Shown here in pieces: positions 1-8,968 of a DNA stretch of 64,000 bases (within the stretch, counting starts at the first letter, position 1; each line of letters opens with the position of its first letter). Under the pieces are notes generated by a model. That model did not search any database. It worked only from the letters and a program-made list of their open reading frames with translations, and was not told the DNA's origin. The DNA comes from Pandoraea anapnoica. GTDB lineage: Bacteria; Pseudomonadota; Gammaproteobacteria; Burkholderiales; Burkholderiaceae. The stretch is taken from contig NZ_CABPSP010000003.1 in the NCBI RefSeq assembly GCF_902459765.1, positions 248,001 through 312,000 of the forward strand, read 5' to 3'. A program made the position numbers and the translations under genes.

Positions 1-859
1 CCGCGATACGACCGGCAATCGGCGCGCCGAGCGCACCGGCTGCACCGGCCAGACCGAATGCACCGGCCGCTGCCGCACCCAGATGGAACGGTGCTTCGTG
101 CAGCATCACGGCCAGCGTCGACCAGAACGCGCTGAAGCCGACCGAGAGCAAGCCCTGTGCAAAGGCTGCCCGGCGCAGCGCCGGGTGACGACGCCAAAGA
201 CTCGCGACCGAGCCGATCAACTGACGATAGGACATCTGCGTCGTCGGATGAAACGACGGCAGGCTGCGCCACGCCACGACGCCGAAACCCGCCACGCTGA
301 TGGCCGCGACCACATACATCGCCCGCCACCCGAAATTCTGTGCGACGAAACCCGACACCACGCGGGAGAGCAAAATCCCGAGCAGCAGGCCGGTCATGAC
401 GGTGCCGACGACGCGTCCCCGGATCGATTCGGGGGCAAGGGTGGCGGCCGCAGGCACGATGTCCTGCGCCATCGTCGCCGTCAGACCGATGGCGAGACTC
501 GCGACGAGCAAGGTGCCGATGCCCGGGGCGAAGGCCGCCAGCAGCAACGCGAGCGTCAGAATCGCGCCTTTGACGAGCACGATGCGACGGCGGTCGATGA
601 TGTCGCCCATCGGCACGAGCAGCAGAATCCCAAGGGCGTAACCGAGTTGGGTGAGCGTCGGCACCCACCCCACGGTCGTGTTGGCCGCGTGGATATCGTC
701 GGTCATGATGCCGAGCATCGGTTGTGCGTAGTACAGCGAGGCGACGGTCAGGCCCGTGCCCGTTGCCAGCAACAGAATCAGTCGTGCGGACAGCTCCGGC
801 TGCGGCCGGGGCGTGGCACGGCTTGCGTCGGGGGCGTTCGAAATTTGCGCGGAACTCAT
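1..859 (-). CDS. MFS transporter, 3' end cut by window
   Basis: Reading the minus strand from the ATG at 857-859 gives an open frame of about 286 codons that runs off the left edge. It is hydrophobic, with repeated membrane segments, and carries the major-facilitator loop motif between TM2 and TM3 (LLVPMGDIIDRRR). The early part reads LTVASLYYAQPMLGIM, typical of the arabinose/drug-efflux-like MFS subfamily (YdeR/NepI-like proton-driven exporters in the inner membrane). It diverges from the LysR gene starting at 958 across a 98-bp gap, the usual layout for an exporter controlled by its neighbour. Substrate unknown; the C-terminal third lies outside the window. Confidence 0.85.
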   Translation of the reverse strand, partial: MSSAQISNAPDASRATPRPQPELSARLILLLATGTGLTVASLYYAQPMLGIMTDDIHAANTTVGWVPTLTQLGYALGILLLVPMGDIIDRRRIVLVKGAILTLALLLAAFAPGIGTLLVASLAIGLTATMAQDIVPAAATLAPESIRGRVVGTVMTGLLLGILLSRVVSGFVAQNFGWRAMYVVAAISVAGFGVVAWRSLPSFHPTTQMSYRQLIGSVASLWRRHPALRRAAFAQGLLSVGFSAFWSTLAVMLHEAPFHLGAAAAGAFGLAGAAGALGAPIAGRIA

Positions 860-957
860 TGCTTGAGGCTCCAGTAGGAAGGTACGGGGCGTAGTGTCTC
901 GCTTGGTGCGGTGCAGCGGTAGACCTATAATCCGTACAACCTTTATACGTGTGACGT

Positions 958-1935
958 ATGACAGAGCCTCTCGATCCCTCGTCCTCCGCATCGCCTTCGG
1001 CCCTCCGACCCGGCGGTGCCGACCGCGTCGAACTGATGCAGACGTTCGTGCGCATTGTTGAATCCGGCAGTCTGTCGGCGGCGGCGGCACAGCTTGGCAC
1101 CACGCAGCCGACCGTCAGCCGACGGCTACAAATGCTGGAACGCTCGCTGGGCCTGCGACTGCTCCAGCGCTCGACCCATCGCATGAAGCTCACCGAAGAC
1201 GGCGAGCGCTGTTTCGCGCGTGCCAAGGAACTTGTGACCAGTTGGGAGGCGTTCGAGGCCGATCTGCGCGGCACGGGGGCTGAGCCGGAGGGGACGCTGC
1301 GCGTGCTTGTGCCGCACGCGTTCGGGCAGGACATGATGATCGGGCCGCTGGCCGACTTTCTCGATCGCTACACCGGGATGAAGGTGCACTGGTTCTTGCA
1401 AGACCGCGAGCCGGACTTCATTGCGGAAGGCATCGATTGTGCGATTCATGTGGGCGAATTGCAGGACCCGTCGAACGTCGCCATTCTGCTCACCGATGTG
1501 CCGCGCATCGTCGTGGCGTCGCCCGAATTGCTTAGGGGACGTCCGATGCCCGAACATCCCGCGGAACTGACGGCGTTTCCGTGGCTCGCGCTCACGACGT
1601 TCTACCGGACCGACATCACGCTGACGCATCGCGAGACGCACGAGAGCGAGCGCATCACATTCGACCCGCGCATGAGTACGGACAATCTGTTCGCGTTGCG
1701 CAGTGCCGCATTGCGCTGTCTGGGGGTGGGCGTGGCGTCGGCCTGGGTGATGGCCGAAGACATCGCGCAGGGACGCCTGATTCAGCTCGTGCCGAAATGG
1801 CGCTCGACGCCGCTGCCGATGTATCTCTTGTACCCGTACGCGAAGTATTACCCCGCGCGCCTGCGCCGTTTCGTCGAAGCGATGCGCATCGCGATTCCGA
1901 CCGTGATCGAGGAAGAGCAGCGCAAGATTCGCTAA
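958..1935 (+). CDS. LysR-family transcriptional regulator
   Basis: 325 aa. A winged helix-turn-helix lies at about residues 24-83 (SLSAAAAQLGTTQPTVSRR), preceded by a 20-residue Ser/Pro-rich tail; the rest is a periplasmic-binding-protein-like effector domain. The length fits the family (about 300 aa). It is divergent from the MFS gene at 1-859 and its start lies close to the shared promoter region, so it probably controls that exporter and itself; this is inference from arrangement. It ends 10 bp before the convergent LysR gene. Its effector is not evident from the sequence. Confidence 0.9.
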   Translation: MTEPLDPSSSASPSALRPGGADRVELMQTFVRIVESGSLSAAAAQLGTTQPTVSRRLQMLERSLGLRLLQRSTHRMKLTEDGERCFARAKELVTSWEAFEADLRGTGAEPEGTLRVLVPHAFGQDMMIGPLADFLDRYTGMKVHWFLQDREPDFIAEGIDCAIHVGELQDPSNVAILLTDVPRIVVASPELLRGRPMPEHPAELTAFPWLALTTFYRTDITLTHRETHESERITFDPRMSTDNLFALRSAALRCLGVGVASAWVMAEDIAQGRLIQLVPKWRSTPLPMYLLYPYAKYYPARLRRFVEAMRIAIPTVIEEEQRKIR

Positions 1936-1945
1936 GCGCGCGGCG

Positions 1946-2932
1946 TCAGGTCAGCAGCAGTTGTCCGGCCTTGCCTTGCAACAGGGCGTCGTTGCGCTGA
2001 GCGGCGTCGCGCAGGTAATCCCACAGCACCGTAATGCGTTTGAGCGTGCGCAATTCTTCGTGGCAGTAGATCCAGAAGCTGCGAGTGACGACCACGTCGT
2101 CGACCAGTAGCGGCACCAGTCGCGGGTCCAGCGCCGCCATGAAGCACGGCAGAACGGCCAGCGCTTCGCCCTGCAACGCCGCCTGATATTGCGCGATGAC
2201 GCTGGTGCTGCGCAGCACGACATTGCACCCGGGCACGATGTCTTCCAGGTAGCGCAACTCGTTGCTGAACGAGAGTTCGTCCACATAGCTGATGAAGCGA
2301 CGCCCGGTGAGATCGGCGAACGTCGATACGTCGCCGTATTGCGCGAGATAGCCAGGCGTGGCGTACAACTGCAAGCGGTAGTCGCACAGCTTGCTGCACA
2401 CATACGGTCCGCGTTGCGGGCGCTCTATGGTGATCGCCAGATCGGCTTCGCGCTTGGAGAGGCTGACGAAGCGCGGCACTGGCAACACGTCGAAATCGAT
2501 GGCGGGGTATTCGCGCTGAAAGCGTGAGAGAACGGGGGTGACGAAGTACGTGCCGAACGCTTCCGTCGACCCGATGCGCACGTGACCCGAGAGCGTTTGC
2601 CCAAGCCCCGCGACCTGTTCGCAGGCCGATTGCAGCGCCGTCTCCATTTGCTCGGCATGTACCAGCAGTTGCTGCCCCTCTGGCGTGAGCGCGAAGCCCG
2701 CGTTGCGCGACTTGTCGAACAGCAGCGTGCCTAGCGCCTGCTCCAGCGCCCGCACCCGTCGCGACACGGTCGTGTGGTCCACGCCCAGCCGCTGCGCCGC
2801 CGCGCTCACCCGCTGTGTGCGCGCCACTTCCAGAAAGTACCGAAGGTCGTCCCAGTCGGGACGCGGTTCTGCACCCGACGCCCCGGCCATGCCGGTTGAC
2901 CGTGCCGTTCTCGTCGCGCTGCTGTGCGCCAT
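1946..2932 (-). CDS. LysR-family regulator, divergent from SBP-mmsAB
   Basis: 328 aa from the ATG at 2930-2932, chosen because an AGGAG lies about 8 nt upstream; the open frame extends further 5' but without a ribosome site. The HTH is at about residues 25-84 (QRVSAAAQRLGVDHTTVSRR), followed by a LysR substrate-binding domain. The VDHTTVSRR recognition helix is typical of the subgroup containing many amino-acid or aromatic catabolic regulators. The gene is transcribed away from the binding protein-mmsA-mmsB cluster, and the 154-bp gap holds an imperfect direct repeat, so control of that cluster is the likely role (inference). Confidence 0.9.
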   Translation of the reverse strand: MAHSSATRTARSTGMAGASGAEPRPDWDDLRYFLEVARTQRVSAAAQRLGVDHTTVSRRVRALEQALGTLLFDKSRNAGFALTPEGQQLLVHAEQMETALQSACEQVAGLGQTLSGHVRIGSTEAFGTYFVTPVLSRFQREYPAIDFDVLPVPRFVSLSKREADLAITIERPQRGPYVCSKLCDYRLQLYATPGYLAQYGDVSTFADLTGRRFISYVDELSFSNELRYLEDIVPGCNVVLRSTSVIAQYQAALQGEALAVLPCFMAALDPRLVPLLVDDVVVTRSFWIYCHEELRTLKRITVLWDYLRDAAQRNDALLQGKAGQLLLT

Positions 2933-2953
2933 ACCCCCGCTCCTGTGTGAAGT

Positions 2954-3018
2954 CGCTATGTGCATTTCTGCACAAAGTAGATGCAGATTTTCGCTATGTA
3001 AAGCAAATTCGCACAAAT
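2954..3018. promoter_or_regulatory. Repeated operator-like element between LysR and SBP-mmsAB
   Basis: CGCTATGT occurs at 2954-2961 and again at 2992-2999, each followed by an AT-rich stretch ending in GCACAAA. The first copy contains the inverted repeat TGTGCA-TTTC-TGCACA (2959-2974). Two spaced copies in a divergent promoter region fit the recognition and activation sites of a LysR protein. No footprint is known to me; the assignment is inferred. Confidence 0.5.
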
Positions 3019-3086
3019 ACAATTTATGAGCGCCACGCATAGACGTTGGCGACTAAAGCATAAAAGACCTGAAGGAGACAAAAGCG

Positions 3087-4325
3087 ATGAAGATCAAGCC
3101 GTGGCTGCTCGCGCTGGGACTCGGTGCGGGCTTGGGATTGTCATCAGCCGGAACGTTTGCGCAGTTGCCGGACCGGCCCGTCAAGGTGGGCGTGCTCACC
3201 GATATGTCGGGCACGTATTCCGCGATGGGCGGGGCGGGGTCGGTCGTGGCCGCACAAATGGCCATCGACGACTGTCTGGCCGCCGAATGCAAAGGGATGA
3301 AGGTCGAACTGGTGTCGGCCGACAACCAGAATAAGGCCGACGTCGCCGCCAACAAGGCGCGCGAATGGTTCGATCGCGACAACGTCGACGCGATTGCCGA
3401 TCTGACGAACTCGGCGGCAGCGCTCGCCGTGCAGAAGCTCGCGATGGACAAGCAGCGTGTCGTGCTGTTCTCCGGGCCCGCCACCACGCGCCTGACCAAC
3501 GAAGACTGCTCGCCCACGGGCTTCCACTGGATGTTCGACACCTACTCGCAGTCGGCCGCCACCGCCCGCGCCGTGGTCGGCGACGGCGGTAAGTCGTGGT
3601 ACTTCATCACCGTCGACTACGCCTTCGGGCACTCGCTGGAGAAAGACGCCGCCGATATCGTGAAGACGCTCGGCGGCACGGTCGTGGGCCAATCGCGACA
3701 CCCGCTCAATGCGTCCGATTACGCATCGTTCCTGTTACAGGCGCAAAGCTCGAAGGCGCAGGTCGTGGCGCTCGCCAACGGCGGGCAGGACACCGTCAAC
3801 GTGCTCAAGCAGGCGCGCGAATTCGGCATCGTGCAGCGCGGTCAGAAGCTCGCCGCACTGCTGGTGTTTCTGTCGGACGTTCACGCCCTGGGCCTGAATA
3901 CGGCACAAGGGCTGCTGTTTACCGACGGCTTCTATTGGGACTTCGACGACGCCTCGCGCACGTGGTCCGACCGCTTCCAGAAGAAGTACAAGAATCTGAA
4001 GCCGACGATGGTGCAGGCCGGTGTGTATTCGAGCGTGCTGCATTACCTGCGCTCGGTCGCGGCGGCAAAGAGTGTGGACGCGAAGGTGGTTGCGCAAAAG
4101 ATGCGTGAATTGCCGATTCGCGATCCGATCATGCATAACGCGTCGATTCGTCCGGACGGACGCGTGATTCACGACATGTATCTGTTCCGCGTGAAGTCGC
4201 CCGCCGAGTCCAAAGGACCGTGGGATTACTACACTAAAGTGGCCACCGTCCCCGCGACGGAAGCCTTTCAGCCGCTGTCGAAGTCGACCTGTTCGCTCGT
4301 GAAGACGAACACGGCAGCCAAGTAA
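3087..4325 (+). CDS. Periplasmic branched-chain amino acid-type substrate-binding protein
   Basis: 412 aa with a clear Sec signal peptide (MKIKPWLLALGLGAGLG... cleaved after the alanine of TFA, about residue 25) and a GAAGGAGA ribosome site. The mature part begins PVKVGVLTDMSGTYSAMGGAGSV, the hallmark of type I periplasmic binding proteins (LivJ/LivK, Peripla_BP_6). It should capture a small ligand in the periplasm. No permease or ATPase gene is next to it; mmsA follows after 77 bp, with a possible small hairpin near 4333-4353. The context suggests it binds valine, isobutyrate or a related compound, but the ligand cannot be read from sequence. Confidence 0.88.
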   Translation: MKIKPWLLALGLGAGLGLSSAGTFAQLPDRPVKVGVLTDMSGTYSAMGGAGSVVAAQMAIDDCLAAECKGMKVELVSADNQNKADVAANKAREWFDRDNVDAIADLTNSAAALAVQKLAMDKQRVVLFSGPATTRLTNEDCSPTGFHWMFDTYSQSAATARAVVGDGGKSWYFITVDYAFGHSLEKDAADIVKTLGGTVVGQSRHPLNASDYASFLLQAQSSKAQVVALANGGQDTVNVLKQAREFGIVQRGQKLAALLVFLSDVHALGLNTAQGLLFTDGFYWDFDDASRTWSDRFQKKYKNLKPTMVQAGVYSSVLHYLRSVAAAKSVDAKVVAQKMRELPIRDPIMHNASIRPDGRVIHDMYLFRVKSPAESKGPWDYYTKVATVPATEAFQPLSKSTCSLVKTNTAAK

Positions 4326-4402
4326 CCGAGATCGGGCCGTCACCCGACGGTCCTCAACCCTTACCCGAATCCCTGCATTCGTTTCGATCTGGAGAGCGTG
4401 TC

Positions 4403-5902
4403 ATGTCCCTACCCACCATTCCGCTGCTCATCGATGGCAAGCGCGTTGAATCGAAGACGTCGCAGTGGCGCGACGTCGTGAACCCGGCCACGCAGGAAGT
4501 CGTCGCGCGCGTGCCGTTCGCCACGACCGAAGAACTCGATGCGGCCGTGGCCTCCGCCAAAGCGGCCTACAAGGGCTGGCGCAACACGTCGCAGGCCAAT
4601 CGCATGCGTGTGATGCTGCGCTTTCAGCAATTGCTGCGCGATCACACGGGTGAACTCGCCGAACTGATTACGCGCGAACACGGCAAGACGCTGCCCGACG
4701 CCGAAGGCGAAGTCGGACGCGGTCTCGAAGTCGTGGAGCACGCCTGCTCGATTGCGTCGCTGCAACTCGGCGAGTATGCACAGAACGCGGCCGGTGGCGT
4801 CGACGTCTACACGCTCATCGAACCGCTGGGCGTGTGCGCGGGCATTACCGCGTTCAACTTCCCGGTGATGCTGCCATGCTTCATGTTCCCGCTGGCCGTC
4901 GCCACCGGGAATACGTTTGTGCTGAAGCCTTCGGAACAAGACCCGAGCGCGTCGCTGCGTCTCGCCGAACTCGCGCTCGAAGCCGGGCTGCCGCCGGGTG
5001 TGCTTAACGTCGTGCATGGTGGCCCGGACATCGCGAACGCGATCTGCGATCACCCCGATATCAAGGCAGTGTCGTTCATCGGCTCGACGCATGTCGGCAC
5101 GCACATCTATCGTCGCGCGTCGGAAGCCGGCAAGCGCTGCCAGGCGATGATGGGCGCGAAGAATCACTGCGTGATCCTGCCGGACGCGGATCGCGAGCAA
5201 GCCATCAACCATTTGCTTGGCGCGGCCTTCGGGGCGGCGGGGCAGCGCTGCATGGCGACGTCGGTCGCGGTGCTGGTGGGCGAAGCGCGCGAATGGGTGC
5301 CGGAACTGGTCGAGCGCGCGCGTGCGCTCAAGGTCGGGCCGGGCACGGATCGCAAGGCGGACGTTGGACCGCTCGTCTCGAAGCAGGCGCGCGCGCGCGT
5401 GGAGAAACTGATTGGTGCAGGGGCGGAAGAGGGCGCAAAGCTGCTGCTCGACGGGCGCGGTCACTCGGTCAAGGAAGCACCGGACGGCAACTTCGTCGGT
5501 CCGACCATCTTCGATGGTGTGACGGCCGAAATGTCGATCTACCGCGAGGAAATATTCGGGCCGGTGCTGTGCATGGCCGGAGCCGAGACGCTCGATGAAG
5601 CCATTGCCTTCGTCAACGCGAATCCGAACGGTAACGGCGTGGCGCTGTTCACGCAGGACGGCGGTGCGGCGCGTCAGTTCCAGAATGAGATCGATGTCGG
5701 TCAGGTCGGCATCAACCTGCCGATTCCGGTGCCGGTGGCGTGGTTCAGCTTCACGGGTTCGCGTGCATCGAAGCTGGGCGATCTCGGGCCGAACGGCAAG
5801 CAGGCCATTCTGTTCTGGACTCAGACGAAGACCGTCACCGCACGCTGGCAGGCGCGCGGCACCGGCCCGTCGGGGGTGAACACCACGATCACGCTGAAGT
5901 AA
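4403..5902 (+). CDS. mmsA: CoA-acylating methylmalonate-semialdehyde dehydrogenase
   Basis: 499 aa, the normal length. It oxidises methylmalonate semialdehyde (and malonate semialdehyde) with NAD+ and CoA to propionyl-CoA (or acetyl-CoA), the last step of the distal valine pathway and of some inositol routes. The aldehyde dehydrogenase fold is complete: N-terminal IPLLIDGK, the FNFPVMLPCFMFPLA segment, FVLKPSEQDPSAS for nucleotide binding, and the catalytic cysteine in GAAGQRCMATS (Cys283). NHC at residues 254-256 replaces the glutamate of hydrolytic family members, as expected for the CoA-dependent branch. mmsB follows after 31 bp, so both belong to one operon with the binding protein. Confidence 0.95.
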   Translation: MSLPTIPLLIDGKRVESKTSQWRDVVNPATQEVVARVPFATTEELDAAVASAKAAYKGWRNTSQANRMRVMLRFQQLLRDHTGELAELITREHGKTLPDAEGEVGRGLEVVEHACSIASLQLGEYAQNAAGGVDVYTLIEPLGVCAGITAFNFPVMLPCFMFPLAVATGNTFVLKPSEQDPSASLRLAELALEAGLPPGVLNVVHGGPDIANAICDHPDIKAVSFIGSTHVGTHIYRRASEAGKRCQAMMGAKNHCVILPDADREQAINHLLGAAFGAAGQRCMATSVAVLVGEAREWVPELVERARALKVGPGTDRKADVGPLVSKQARARVEKLIGAGAEEGAKLLLDGRGHSVKEAPDGNFVGPTIFDGVTAEMSIYREEIFGPVLCMAGAETLDEAIAFVNANPNGNGVALFTQDGGAARQFQNEIDVGQVGINLPIPVPVAWFSFTGSRASKLGDLGPNGKQAILFWTQTKTVTARWQARGTGPSGVNTTITLK

Positions 5903-5933
5903 CGCGCCCTTCCACGGATTTCGGAGACAGACG

Positions 5934-6863
5934 ATGGCTACGGAAACTCAACAAGGGACGCTACGTGTCGCGTTCATCGGGCTGGGCAACATGGGTGGTC
6001 CGATGGCGGCGAATCTCGTGAATGCCGGACACGCGGTGCGCGGCTTCGACCTGTCCGGTGCGGCGGTGGAGCGTCTCGCGGCCGCGGGCGGCAGCGCGGC
6101 GAAATCGATTGCCGACGCGGTGCGCGACGCGCAGGTCGTCATCACGATGCTGCCTGCCGGTGAGCATGTGCTTGCGGCGTACGACGGTCCCGAAGGCGTG
6201 CTGGCGAACGCGGCACCGGACGCCGTACTGATCGACAGCAGCACGGTGCCGCCGGAGATTCCCCGTCAACTGGCGAAGCTTGCACGGCCCGGCACGTTGC
6301 TGCTCGACGCGCCGGTCTCGGGCGGCACGGCAGGTGCGGCGGCGGGCACGCTGACGTTCATGGTCGGTGGCGATGCAGCGCTCGTCGAGCGTGTGCGGCC
6401 GTTGCTGGGCAACATGGGCCGCGCGATTCACCACGGCGGCCCGCTCGGCGCGGGACAGACGCTCAAGCTGTGCAACAACATGTTGCTGGGCATTCTGATG
6501 GCGGGCACGAGCGAGGCGCTGCGGCTGGGCATTGCGAACGGCCTTGACCCGAAGGTGCTCTCGGCCGTGATGCAGCAAAGCTCCGGACGCAACTGGACAC
6601 TGGAGGTTTATAACCCCTGCCCGGGCGTGATGGAGAATGCGGCGTCCTCGCGCGGCTACACCGGCGGTTTCGCGACCGACCTGATGGCGAAGGACTTGCG
6701 TCTCGCGCACGGTGCGGCCGAGTCGAGCGACGTGGCGACGCCGCTGGGCGATCTCGCGCGCCGTATCTTCGAGGTGCATCGCGCAAACGGTCATGGCGGG
6801 CTCGATTTTTCGAGCATCTTCCAGGACCCGGTCACGCTGGCGCAGGCGCTGGATGTGAAGTAG
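5934..6863 (+). CDS. mmsB: 3-hydroxyisobutyrate dehydrogenase
   Basis: 309 aa. It oxidises 3-hydroxyisobutyrate to methylmalonate semialdehyde with NAD+ in valine degradation, feeding MmsA. The Rossmann motif GLGNMGGPMAANL starts at residue 16, the substrate loop LDAPVSGGTAGA is at about 124-135, and the catalytic lysine sits in GAGQTLKLCNNM (Lys178 with Asn181). The start follows a GGAGA ribosome site. It directly follows mmsA, a classical mmsAB pair, and is closed by a strong bidirectional terminator. Confidence 0.95.
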   Translation: MATETQQGTLRVAFIGLGNMGGPMAANLVNAGHAVRGFDLSGAAVERLAAAGGSAAKSIADAVRDAQVVITMLPAGEHVLAAYDGPEGVLANAAPDAVLIDSSTVPPEIPRQLAKLARPGTLLLDAPVSGGTAGAAAGTLTFMVGGDAALVERVRPLLGNMGRAIHHGGPLGAGQTLKLCNNMLLGILMAGTSEALRLGIANGLDPKVLSAVMQQSSGRNWTLEVYNPCPGVMENAASSRGYTGGFATDLMAKDLRLAHGAAESSDVATPLGDLARRIFEVHRANGHGGLDFSSIFQDPVTLAQALDVK

Positions 6864-6896
6864 CGTGTTCGCGCATCGAGCGAGATGCGCGAGAGC

Positions 6897-6934
6897 AAAA
6901 ACGCCCGTCGGCATCGTGCCTGACGGGCGTTTTG
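6897..6934. terminator. Bidirectional terminator between mmsB and a lipoprotein gene
   Basis: A 12-bp stem AAAACGCCCGTC / GACGGGCGTTTT with a 12-nt loop. It has T-runs on both strands and lies between convergent genes. Confidence 0.9.
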
Positions 6935-6971
6935 GTTTGTCGTTGCGGATCTGACGGGAGCGTTCTTCCGA

Positions 6972-7400
6972 TTAACCGGCGATCATGCGATGCAACTGGT
7001 CAAGCTCCTGATTGAGCGCACGTTGTTCGTCCGCCGACAATCCGCCACCATGCTGTGCGGCCATGTCGCGGGTTTCCTGCGCAATGGCGTCCAGACGCCG
7101 ATGCAGGTCGTACCCACGCGGCGGCGGGTAATAGCCCTGATTCACGTGATTGTCGATGTCGCGCGACTCGTTGCCGATGCGACGGTCGATCTGCTCACGG
7201 CGCTGCACGGCCACGGTGTGCGGGTCTTGCTCGACGACGACACGGGCGGCCGGAGCCGGGCGCGGCGGCTCGACCACGCAGCCCGACAGGCTGCCGACCA
7301 CGCCCGCCAGTCCTGCGAGCAGCGCGATCGTGGCCAGTCCGTGGGATTTGCCGAGGCGACCGGCGAGTGGTTTGCGAGAAGTAGTGTGTGGGACGTTCAT
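6972..7400 (-). CDS. Small lipoprotein, function unknown
   Basis: 142 aa from the ATG at 7398-7400; the frame continues upstream but that part does not look like protein. The N-terminus has basic residues, a hydrophobic segment (ATIALLAGLAGVVGSL) and the lipobox LSGC, so it should be lipidated and held in the envelope. The mature part is hydrophilic, with a Pro-rich start, then an Arg/Asp-rich region (RREQIDRRIGNESRDIDNHVNQG) and a helical C-terminus (ADEQRALNQELDQLHRMI). I do not recognise the family with certainty. It is divergent from the bestrophin-like gene. Confidence 0.7.
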   Translation of the reverse strand: MNVPHTTSRKPLAGRLGKSHGLATIALLAGLAGVVGSLSGCVVEPPRPAPAARVVVEQDPHTVAVQRREQIDRRIGNESRDIDNHVNQGYYPPPRGYDLHRRLDAIAQETRDMAAQHGGGLSADEQRALNQELDQLHRMIAG

Positions 7401-7597
7401 GATCGTTATTGGCCCAGAGGTACGCCAAGACGGCGTATGAGCATTCTCACGAAGCGGGGACGGACCGAACAGCAATGTTGCAATCGGTTGCAACCATTTC
7501 AATGCCGCGAATATCGGCGTATCATCCGGCCCCAACGGCTACCCCCACAGTCGCCAACCAGTCGTTTCTCAGCGCTTGCGAGCGCCACTTCGTCATC

Positions 7598-8509
7598 ATG
7601 ATCGTCCGTCCCAATCTGCATTGGCTGCGCATGCTATTCGTCGTGCGTGGCTCGATCTTGCCCAAGATCGCCCCGCAGCTCATTTTCACCACGATCATTT
7701 CGATTGTCGTCACGCTCGCGCACGGGCGCATCTTCGAATGGAAGATCCCGCTTACGTTCATTCCGTTCTCGCTGATCGGCATTACGCTCGCGATCTTTCT
7801 CGGTTTCCGCAACACCACCAGCTACGCCCGCTATTGGGAAGCCCGTGTGCTCTGGGGCAGTGTGCTCAACGAGACGCGGGCGCTGTCCCGCCAGTCGATG
7901 ACGCTCGTCTCGGACACCTCCGATTCGCCGCGCTTCGTCGCCTATCTCATCGCTTTCGTGCATGGTATGCGCCACCAACTGCGCGGCACGGATCCGCGCG
8001 CCGACTTCGAGCGTCTGCTCGATAAGGAAGATGTGGCGTGCTTAAAACGCAAGCAGTTCAAGCCGATCGCCATCCTGCTGATGGCGGGCGAGTGGCTGCG
8101 CGAGCGCCGCATGCGCGGGCAGATCGAAGCGCCGCTGGCACAGGTCATGGAGATGCATCTGGACCGCCTCGGCGAAGCCATTGGCGGCTGCGAACGCATT
8201 GCCACCACGCCGATTCCCTTCACGTACGGCGTGATCCTGCACCGCGTGACGTATCTCTATAGCCTGCTGCTGCCGTTCGGGCTGGTCGACTCCATCGGGC
8301 CGATGACGCCCGTGATCGTCGCCTTCATCTCGTACACGTTCTTCGCGCTCGAAGCGGTGAGCGCCGAGATCGAAGAGCCGTTCGGTCTGGAAGCGAACGA
8401 TCTGGCGCTCGACGCCATGTCCGAGACCATCGAGCAATCGCTGCGGGAAATCCTGCATCGCCAGCACACGGCGCAAGTGCGGGCGCGCGAGCACCACATC
8501 ATCACCTGA
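7598..8509 (+). CDS. Bestrophin-like / UPF0187 (YneE family) membrane protein
   Basis: 303 aa from the ATG at 7598, close to the 304 aa of E. coli YneE; the frame starts earlier but the upstream part lacks a family match. It begins MIVRPNLHWLRMLFVVRGS and continues with IAPQLIFTTIISIVVTLAHG and LIGITLAIFLGFRNTTSYARYWEAR, the signature of bacterial bestrophin homologues. These form pentameric ion channels in the inner membrane (bacterial examples conduct cations). Later membrane segments are near residues 206-250. No strong ribosome site is visible at this start. It is a single gene with no obvious partners. Confidence 0.88.
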   Translation: MIVRPNLHWLRMLFVVRGSILPKIAPQLIFTTIISIVVTLAHGRIFEWKIPLTFIPFSLIGITLAIFLGFRNTTSYARYWEARVLWGSVLNETRALSRQSMTLVSDTSDSPRFVAYLIAFVHGMRHQLRGTDPRADFERLLDKEDVACLKRKQFKPIAILLMAGEWLRERRMRGQIEAPLAQVMEMHLDRLGEAIGGCERIATTPIPFTYGVILHRVTYLYSLLLPFGLVDSIGPMTPVIVAFISYTFFALEAVSAEIEEPFGLEANDLALDAMSETIEQSLREILHRQHTAQVRAREHHIIT

Positions 8510-8566
8510 GCCGTCTGAGTCCTCGGCGGCCGGGAGGCCGCCGACACCTCTTCCAAAAAATTTAAT

Positions 8567-8604
8567 ACTAAAGTCTTTGCTTTAGTTTCTTGTGCGACTA
8601 TACT
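8567..8604 (+). promoter_or_regulatory. ArsR-type operator overlapping the promoter of the ArsR-SRPBCC pair
   Basis: A perfect inverted repeat ACTAAAG-TCTTTG-CTTTAGT spans 8567-8586, and a -10-like TATACT lies at 8599-8604. The -35 region would fall inside the operator (about 8576-8582), so repressor binding would block RNA polymerase. Transcription would start very near the ATG at 8612, so the mRNA may be nearly leaderless. Confidence 0.65.
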
Positions 8605-8611
8605 CAAGTAC

Positions 8612-8968
8612 ATGCTTGACCATGACAACACCCTCGATCTGACTTTTCAGGCACTGGCCGATGCCTCTCGCCGAGCGATGCTCGTGCGGCTGGCGCAAGG
8701 GCCGGCGTCGGTGAGCGCGCTTGCGCAGCCCTTGTCGATGTCGTTGCAGGCGGTCATGCAGCACCTGTCCGTGCTGGAGAGTGCGGGGCTGGTGCGAACG
8801 GAAAAGGCGGGACGTGTGCGCACGTGCCGGATCGAACCTCAGGCGCTGAGCCTTGCAGAACGATGGATCAACCAGCGCCGTCACGAGTGGGAGGGCCATC
8901 TTGACCGATTGGGCGAGTATCTGGCCAGCCTGCCACCCGAAGGAGACCTTCATGACGACAGCAAGTGA
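8612..8968 (+). CDS. ArsR/SmtB-family winged-helix repressor
   Basis: 118 aa. It shows the ArsR pattern LADASRRAMLVRLAQGPASVSALAQPLSMSLQAVMQHLSVLESAGLVRTEKAGRVRTCRIEP, a complete winged helix with wing. It has no metal-site CVC motif in helix 3, so it is of the non-metal type usually paired with SRPBCC (AHSA1) genes. It overlaps the next gene by 17 nt. An inverted repeat over its own promoter suggests autorepression. Confidence 0.92.
   Translation: MLDHDNTLDLTFQALADASRRAMLVRLAQGPASVSALAQPLSMSLQAVMQHLSVLESAGLVRTEKAGRVRTCRIEPQALSLAERWINQRRHEWEGHLDRLGEYLASLPPEGDLHDDSK

Noticed and set aside
83-877. 264-codon open frame on the plus strand
   Set aside because: It lies entirely antisense to the MFS transporter, has Arg/His-rich composition without family features, and reflects GC-rich codon bias.
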